Shown here in pieces: positions 61,809-64,000 of a stretch of 64,000 nt of DNA. Position 1 is the first letter of the stretch. Every line of letters begins with the position of its first letter. The notes beneath the pieces were generated by a model that saw nothing but the letters and a program-made list of their open reading frames with translations, was not told the DNA's origin and searched no databases. A program made the position numbers and the translations under genes. Source of the DNA: Chloroflexota bacterium (lineage in GTDB: Bacteria; Chloroflexota; Dehalococcoidia; Dehalococcoidales; UBA2162); assembly GCA_016190825.1 (NCBI GenBank), contig JACPPV010000032.1, positions 1-64,000 on the forward strand, read 5' to 3'.

Positions 61809-62987
61809 CTATTTGGGCGGAGCCCAATGCCCAGCCTCATCATAGTATGGGTCTTTCGGGAAGCCACAGGCGTTCCAAATCGAATCAAAGCATAGTTTGA
61901 GAACGGATTCTGCTTTAGCGTCAAAAGTTTCGATGGTCGCTTCAGGTAACTGTAAGACATCTCTGTCAATGGCATAATCATCATCGACGAAGCGATGCCG
62001 CACACCCATTTTGTAGCCCTTTACTCCCACCAAAGTCAAGAACACCCAGATATATGGCTCAATACCCAATTTGTTTAACACAGAGCAATATCTCGTAAGT
62101 GCCTTGATGAGTTCCTCTTCGTAAGCGACGCTGGGTATTATTAGTGACTCACCAGCACCCGAATAAGGCCTCAAAAGCCTAGTATCCACGGCCTCAATAA
62201 TTCCATTTCTGAAAAGCTGGACATACGAGGATGATATTCCTTCCTGCACTCTGAAGTTGGTCAAAAAGCCATCCAGGTTATATCTGTTGTCCCATCCAAG
62301 CGCATATATCGGTGGCATTGTATCGGGATGAGAGGATATTATGGTTAGATCGTAGCTCTGACCGGGATTGAACGAAACTAACGGAATCAGATGCAGGATT
62401 ATCTTCGCGCTGCCACTCAGGGGCACCTGTATTTCGTCTGCGAGTATCTTTGATATTCTATCTATCCTGAAGTTTCTGATTCTATCTGTTATGGTTTCTG
62501 ACAGATTGAAAGCTACGCGTAGCTCTCCAACGTCAAGAGCATATTTGCCGTTTGAACCTCTGGAATAAAACTTATCATGGCTTCCGTAAGTGACTCTATG
62601 TGGACTATTCCAACTTTTCGCAACCCTGACTAGCACAATGATTTTTGAGTTTGTTAGGGGGACGGACTTTAGACTTACACCTGAGATTCTCGGTTCTATC
62701 CCGCTCCGAATCATGCTTTCAAGTCTGAGAATTTCGCCGTCGGCATCGGCACCGCTTAAACCTTCCAATAATTTTGGGGTTCCATTTTCCGCATTCATGC
62801 CATATATTAGGTACCCGCCGCTTGCATTAGCAAACGAAGAAACATCGGCAAGAAATTCTTTCTTATCAGCATCCGAATTATTCGGGAGGGATCGTTTATA
62901 CTCTACAGTTTTCCCTTCCGGCACCGAATTATCTATCAAAGCCTGCAAATCCTGCTCTGCAATTTTGTCAATATCTTGTTGAATCAT
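61809..62987 (-). CDS. AlbA_2/Schlafen-like ATP-binding domain protein
   Basis: PEGKTVEYKRSLPNNSDADKKEFLADVSSFANASGGYLIYGM. Confidence 0.88.
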   Translation of the reverse strand: MIQQDIDKIAEQDLQALIDNSVPEGKTVEYKRSLPNNSDADKKEFLADVSSFANASGGYLIYGMNAENGTPKLLEGLSGADADGEILRLESMIRSGIEPRISGVSLKSVPLTNSKIIVLVRVAKSWNSPHRVTYGSHDKFYSRGSNGKYALDVGELRVAFNLSETITDRIRNFRIDRISKILADEIQVPLSGSAKIILHLIPLVSFNPGQSYDLTIISSHPDTMPPIYALGWDNRYNLDGFLTNFRVQEGISSSYVQLFRNGIIEAVDTRLLRPYSGAGESLIIPSVAYEEELIKALTRYCSVLNKLGIEPYIWVFLTLVGVKGYKMGVRHRFVDDDYAIDRDVLQLPEATIETFDAKAESVLKLCFDSIWNACGFPKDPYYDEAGHWAPPK

Positions 62988-62990
62988 ACC

Positions 62991-63560
62991 CTACCCCACA
63001 ATAACATCTTCCAGCCTGCGCTTGGGGACGTGGTGGACACCATTGTCATCGCGCCAGTAGGCGGTCTTGCCGTCGGGGCCAACGGTCTCGATTACCACCG
63101 TTTCCTTTGGCTTGCCCAGTGCCAGCACCAGGAGTATCTCATATTTCTCCGGGATATTCAGGCTCGCCATCAGTTCCGGTCTCTTCGCTGAGCCAAGCAT
63201 GACGCCGCCCAACCCCTTCTCCACCGCCCCCAGCAGGATGCTCTGCGCCGCGATGCCGTGGTCGCAGCCGAAGTTCTGGGTCGCCTCCTTATCGCCAAGA
63301 ATAATGATATAGCCTGAGGGGCGTTCTCCTTCCGCCGGGCCGGACCAGTTGAGCTGACGGGCAAAGGTGAGGTGCTTGAATATTTTGGCGTTCCTTTCCG
63401 GCTCACAGGAAAGCATGAATCTTAACGCCTGCCGGTTTGTGCTGGATGCCGAGCATCTCGCCAGGTCAATGAGTTCCTTCAGGGTTTTCTCATCAATCCG
63501 ATGGCTCTCATCAAAACGGCGATAGCTCCTGTTCCTGATTACCAGGTCTCTTAGTGTCAT
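62991..63560 (-). CDS. Nitroreductase family protein
   Basis: LVIRNRSYRRFDESHRIDEKTLKELIDLARCSASSTNRQALRFML. Confidence 0.92.
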   Translation of the reverse strand: MTLRDLVIRNRSYRRFDESHRIDEKTLKELIDLARCSASSTNRQALRFMLSCEPERNAKIFKHLTFARQLNWSGPAEGERPSGYIIILGDKEATQNFGCDHGIAAQSILLGAVEKGLGGVMLGSAKRPELMASLNIPEKYEILLVLALGKPKETVVIETVGPDGKTAYWRDDNGVHHVPKRRLEDVIVG

Positions 63561-63620
63561 CTCACTCTCCTTCTTTTATTGTCATTTCAGTCTCGATAGT
63601 CGACAGATTCGGGTAGGGCA

Positions 63621-63678
63621 GGAGTAGATTCCAGCCGGAGTTTACCCCGTACTTGATACGGGGCTGGAATGACAATAG
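63621..63678. repeat. Dispersed hairpin repeat copy 2
   Basis: ggagtagattccagccggagtttaccccgtacttgatacggggctggaatgacaatag. Confidence 0.85.
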
Positions 63679-63808
63679 CGGGACGGATTGCTTCGTCACT
63701 GCGTTCCTCGCAAAGACAGAATAGTTAGGCTCTCGGTATTCTCCTTTGGTTATTGTATCTTGTCCCTTGTCCTTTGTTACTTGCTACTTGCTACTTGTCA
63801 CTTTGGTC

Positions 63809-64000
63809 TTATTTGTATCTCTTCACCTCAAACCGGTAAAGGGTCTTCGGTTCGTCCGGGGAGATGCCGCCCTTGAGGCAGCAGATGTTTATCTGCTCTT
63901 TAACGGTGTCCACGCCATCGAGGTCAGGGAGCAGAAGTCCCCGCCGCCACCCGCACTCCACAATCGCTCCGTATTTTTTGCAGTCCAGGTAGCTTTCATC
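63809..64000 (-). CDS. AMMECR1 domain protein (partial, runs off window)
   Basis: Minus frame [63 protein letters not shown]. Confidence 0.8.
   Translation of the reverse strand, partial: DESYLDCKKYGAIVECGWRRGLLLPDLDGVDTVKEQINICCLKGGISPDEPKTLYRFEVKRYK

Noticed and set aside
1-64000. CRISPR arrays, rRNA genes, integrases or transposases
   Set aside because: No regularly spaced direct repeats, rRNA signatures or recombinase motifs were seen; only non-autonomous repeats.

Overview
This 64 kb window reads as a bacterial chromosome segment, about 55% GC by eye, dominated by housekeeping genes. Gene content resembles Dehalococcoidia/Chloroflexota, but that taxonomic call is inference only. Recognisable loci include hemW-lepA, prmC-prfA, tRNA-Asp, queF, radA, pheST, hppA, a DUF2520-panD-panB-panC operon, a kamA-like radical SAM gene, an ABC-2 exporter, a DUF58/MoxR/DUF4350/DUF4129-type cluster, a radical-SAM/glycosyltransferase surface-glycan cluster, thrS-infC-rpmI-rplT and rarA. 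The most unusual signals are: (1) three small two-gene toxin-antitoxin-like cassettes that sit at the edges of two DNA-maintenance genes and are bordered by extra, diverged copies of the neighbouring gene edge (three copies of the radA 3' end at 22.9-24.35 kb; two copies of the rarA 5' end at 61.2/61.8 kb); (2) a complete-looking phenylalanine attenuator before pheST, with a 24-aa Phe-rich leader peptide, mutually exclusive hairpins and a terminator; (3) a structured, terminator-containing leader before the pantothenate operon that resembles the pan RNA motif; (4) an orphan transcription unit at 58.9-59.2 kb that looks like a structured ncRNA; (5) a XRE regulator and a DUF2851 gene sharing a near-identical operator, TACAC-N6-GTGTA, with the regulator probably leaderless. 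Also present are an isolated terminase pair, MITE-like elements with terminal inverted repeats, a Met-rich metal-sensing locus and an infC with an apparent ATA start. All calls come from reading the sequence and the supplied ORF track; no database searches or folding calculations were run.
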